Of a stretch of 15,746 nucleotides of DNA, positions 14,361 to 15,746 are shown piece by piece. The notes under the pieces are model-generated. The model saw only the letters and a program-made list of their open reading frames with translations. It did not search any database and was not told the DNA's origin. The first letter of the stretch is position 1. Each line of letters opens with the position of its first letter. The stretch comes from CAWHOW01 sp050013795. Its GTDB lineage: Bacteria; Bacteroidota; Bacteroidia; Bacteroidales; CG2-30-32-10. The stretch lies in NCBI GenBank assembly GCA_050013795.1, contig JBEKEO010000056.1, positions 1-15,746 on the forward strand, in the 5' to 3' direction. The position numbers and the translations under genes are program-made.

Positions 14361-14759
14361 TCATAACTTTATCCTCCTCGCCACTCCATAAATAATGCAG
14401 AAGCCATCGCCCGTGGCTGAATCAGCATCGGTTACTATGGTAACTTTTTTGTTTTCTACTATAGCCGTATCGGAGCTGCCTGTTGAAAGGAATTTGCTGA
14501 ACGAATCCGCTCCAGAGTTGAGTATAACCCCAGACACCATTTGTTCAATAGCCGCTGTATCGGTCACCAGGAAAACAGTGGTGCTGGCAAAGGCGTTTCT
14601 TCTTGCAAAAAAGCGGAGTTCGGCCATCAGCAGCGACCATGCATAGCCTGCTCCCGGCGCCGAAAGCTGAGGTATATCAATGGCAATGTTATTGGCTGTT
14701 CTTATCTGTGATGCCGTCAGCGTTACTTTAAACACTGTGAAAGATGTCGTTGCTTTCAT
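14361..14759 (-). CDS. Hypothetical protein, 132 aa
   Basis: From ATG 14759 (MKATTSFTVFKVTLTASQ) the gene encodes 132 residues; an in-frame ATG at 14783 would add eight residues (MNIIKHKN) and cannot be excluded. No signal peptide or true membrane helix. The sequence alternates short beta strands with Ala/Ser-rich turns (IAIDIPQLSAPGAGYAWSLLMAEL, FASTTVFLVTDTAAIEQMV, KKVTIVTDADSATGDGFCIIYGVARRIKL), suggesting a compact mixed alpha/beta or beta-rich fold. I do not recognise a family. It is co-directional with the partial gene at 15160 but separated from it by a repeat-filled gap, so a joint operon is unlikely. Confidence 0.6.
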   Translation of the reverse strand: MKATTSFTVFKVTLTASQIRTANNIAIDIPQLSAPGAGYAWSLLMAELRFFARRNAFASTTVFLVTDTAAIEQMVSGVILNSGADSFSKFLSTGSSDTAIVENKKVTIVTDADSATGDGFCIIYGVARRIKL

Positions 14760-14813
14760 ATTTTTATGTTTTATAATATTCATATAGAAAATAAGTTTGT
14801 TCGTTACTATTTT

Positions 14814-14844
14814 CTTTTTCTTTTGCTGCCACCAAAAGAAAAAG
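14814..14844. repeat. Inverted repeat of a T/C-rich and A/G-rich tract
   Basis: CTTTTTCTTTTG (14814-14825) and CAAAAGAAAAAG (14833-14844) form a perfect 12-bp stem around a 7-nt loop (CTGCCAC). It marks one edge of the longer repeat-like segment that follows and may also act as a factor-independent terminator on either strand. Confidence 0.6.
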
Positions 14845-14868
14845 AAACAAAAAGAAAAGTCACCGCTG

Positions 14869-15058
14869 TTTGAGAATCTGCTAAAATCTACAGGTCATTT
14901 ATCTCACGCGACCACTAGCCGTTCGAAAACATTTATGAATACCTTACATCTCGTTGCTCACTTCACGGGTCGCTTACCAGTCCCCTGGCTGATAAATTCC
15001 TTTGATTTTTACGCAGATTCTCAAAATGCGGGTCTATTAAGTAGTCGCCTCGGCGACT
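14869..15058. repeat. Long imperfect inverted repeat with an inner GC-rich hairpin at its end
   Basis: TTTGAGAATCTGC (14869-14881) is repeated in perfect inverted form at 15013-15025, 131 nt away. Pairing continues inward with small bulges (TAAAATC against GATTTTTA, ATTTATC against GATAAAT). At 15043-15058, AGTCGCC pairs with GGCGACT around a 2-nt loop. This 376-bp gap (14784-15159) holds no convincing gene: the 95-codon plus-strand frame through it is low-complexity at its start and reads across the palindrome. It looks like a dispersed non-coding repeat or the remains of a small mobile element. Confidence 0.5.
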
Positions 15059-15106
15059 TCTGCGCAAAGAAATTATGTCAATGAACGTTTTTCTATTTCC
15101 CATTTC

Positions 15107-15150
15107 CCCATCATCCTATTATCCCATCATCTTATCATCCCATCATCCAC
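15107..15150. repeat. Degenerate CCCATCATC tandem tract
   Basis: Units of the form CCCATCATC/CCTATTATC/TTATCATC recur five times between the inverted repeat and the stop of the next gene. It is a short, imperfect tandem tract of 8-9-bp units, possibly slippage-prone. Confidence 0.5.
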
Positions 15151-15159
15151 TACCCGTCA

Positions 15160-15746
15160 TTACAATATCGGCGTAGTAAAAGCCACACTCCACGGTCCAT
15201 CCAGCGTAGGGTGTTTGCTTTTTGCCCAGCGGAAAAACAATACAGCTACTTTTAATGGCGTTGCCTGTCCTGCCGGAATTGCGCTTAAATTCGCAGCTAT
15301 GGCCGAAGTGGGTAGCTTAAAATTAGCTTTGGTGGAATAATCTTTTGTTAATCTGGCATCATCGGGAGATATTGGAAGCCCGGTGGCAGTGGAGTAAAAC
15401 ACTCCAATAGCATATTCCAGTTGATCATAACCTTTCAGCTTGTGCGGACGGCCTGTTTGTTCTTTTTCAGTAAAAGCTTTAATATGCAGTATGCCTCCGC
15501 CTGCGATAATTATTTTCGGATAAACCTTTTCGTCGGGCATGATGGTCTTGTCGGGTGTTTTGGTTTTGGCTAACGAAGCAGCCGAATTAGTACTGCTGGT
15601 GCCGACAGCCAGTTTTGCCGGCAGTCCGAAAACAGCGCAATCGTCCGGATTAAGGCTTACACAAGCTCTTATCAGCATGATAAGCTTGTTGTTCCGGTCA
15701 TAATTCACTGCATTCGTTATAATAGCGAGCAATTTGTTTTTAATGG
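15160..15746 (-). CDS. Hypothetical protein with FN3-like C-terminus (5' end outside window)
   Basis: The frame is open to the window edge (195 codons), so the true start is probably beyond base 15746; the TTG at 15732 is only an internal possibility. A helical N-terminal part (LLAIITNAVNYDRNNKLIMLIRACVSL) leads into a Thr/Ser/Lys-rich stretch with a YPKIIIAGGGILHIKAF strand. The C-terminal ~80 residues (LKGYDQLEYAIGVFYS, YSTKANFKLP, LKVAVLFFRWAKSKHPTLDGPWS) have the spacing and the closing 'R-W..-..GPWS' motif of a fibronectin-III-like beta sandwich. Similar proteins ending in 'GPWS' occur in environmental bacteria without a known role. I cannot assign a function. It is followed by a degenerate tandem tract. 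Confidence 0.6.
   Translation of the reverse strand, partial: IKNKLLAIITNAVNYDRNNKLIMLIRACVSLNPDDCAVFGLPAKLAVGTSSTNSAASLAKTKTPDKTIMPDEKVYPKIIIAGGGILHIKAFTEKEQTGRPHKLKGYDQLEYAIGVFYSTATGLPISPDDARLTKDYSTKANFKLPTSAIAANLSAIPAGQATPLKVAVLFFRWAKSKHPTLDGPWSVAFTTPIL

Noticed and set aside
14797..15084. A 95-codon plus-strand frame
   Set aside because: It starts in a T-rich/A-rich palindrome (poly-Phe then poly-Lys) and reads through both arms of a long inverted repeat; it is an artefact of the repeat.
1..15746. CRISPR arrays, tRNA or rRNA genes, complete insertion sequences
   Set aside because: No repeat-spacer arrays, cloverleaf genes, rRNA stretches or transposase motifs were seen on either strand by eye.

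Overview
The window looks like a low-GC Bacteroidota chromosome (probably of the Sphingobacteriales/Chitinophagales kind). This is inferred from the gene content, from promoters of the Bacteroidota type (-7 box TAnnTTTG rather than TATAAT), from the scarcity of Shine-Dalgarno sequences, and from a dispersed GC-rich palindrome of a type common in that phylum. Almost every gene is on the minus strand, so the logical reading direction is from high to low coordinates.

Region 15746-13000 is a loose set: a C-terminal part of an unknown secreted-looking or FN3-like protein running off the window, a repeat-filled 376-bp gap, an unknown 132-aa protein, an 85-bp nested palindrome, a metal-dependent amidohydrolase with its own promoter, and a DUF2141 exported protein. 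The only plus-strand gene (12048-12476, an exported Pro/Thr/Lys-rich protein) converges on the DUF2141 gene across a strong shared terminator.

Region 11750-1 reads as one stress-type island in four minus-strand transcription units. Unit 1 is regulatory: an AraC-family protein with an HMA-like N-terminus, a large hybrid histidine kinase (REC-PAS-HisKA-HATPase-REC-HPt) and a stand-alone receiver. Unit 2 holds an outer-membrane beta-barrel protein, a possible 51-aa peptide, an RDD membrane protein and class I fructose-bisphosphate aldolase. Unit 3 is an 85-aa helical protein. Unit 4 holds a CsbD-like small protein, a universal stress protein, an old yellow enzyme, a wrecked cbpA-cbpM chaperone locus, an eRF1-central-domain-like protein, a MarC-family membrane protein, a GNAT acetyltransferase and a phosphatidylserine-decarboxylase-family enzyme that leaves the window.

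The main discovery is that each of these four units is preceded by the same 37-bp element: two GTTACA-type half-sites 21 bp apart, 30-33 of 37 bases identical to the copy at 7898. In three copies the element sits exactly 21 nt upstream of a -7-like box. It looks like a class-II-type activator operator defining a local regulon, with the AraC protein of unit 1 (itself preceded by a copy) as the natural candidate regulator. A second discovery is the scar of a deleted cbpA-cbpM operon: the first ~15 codons of a DnaJ-like protein are joined out of frame to the last ~40 codons of its modulator CbpM.
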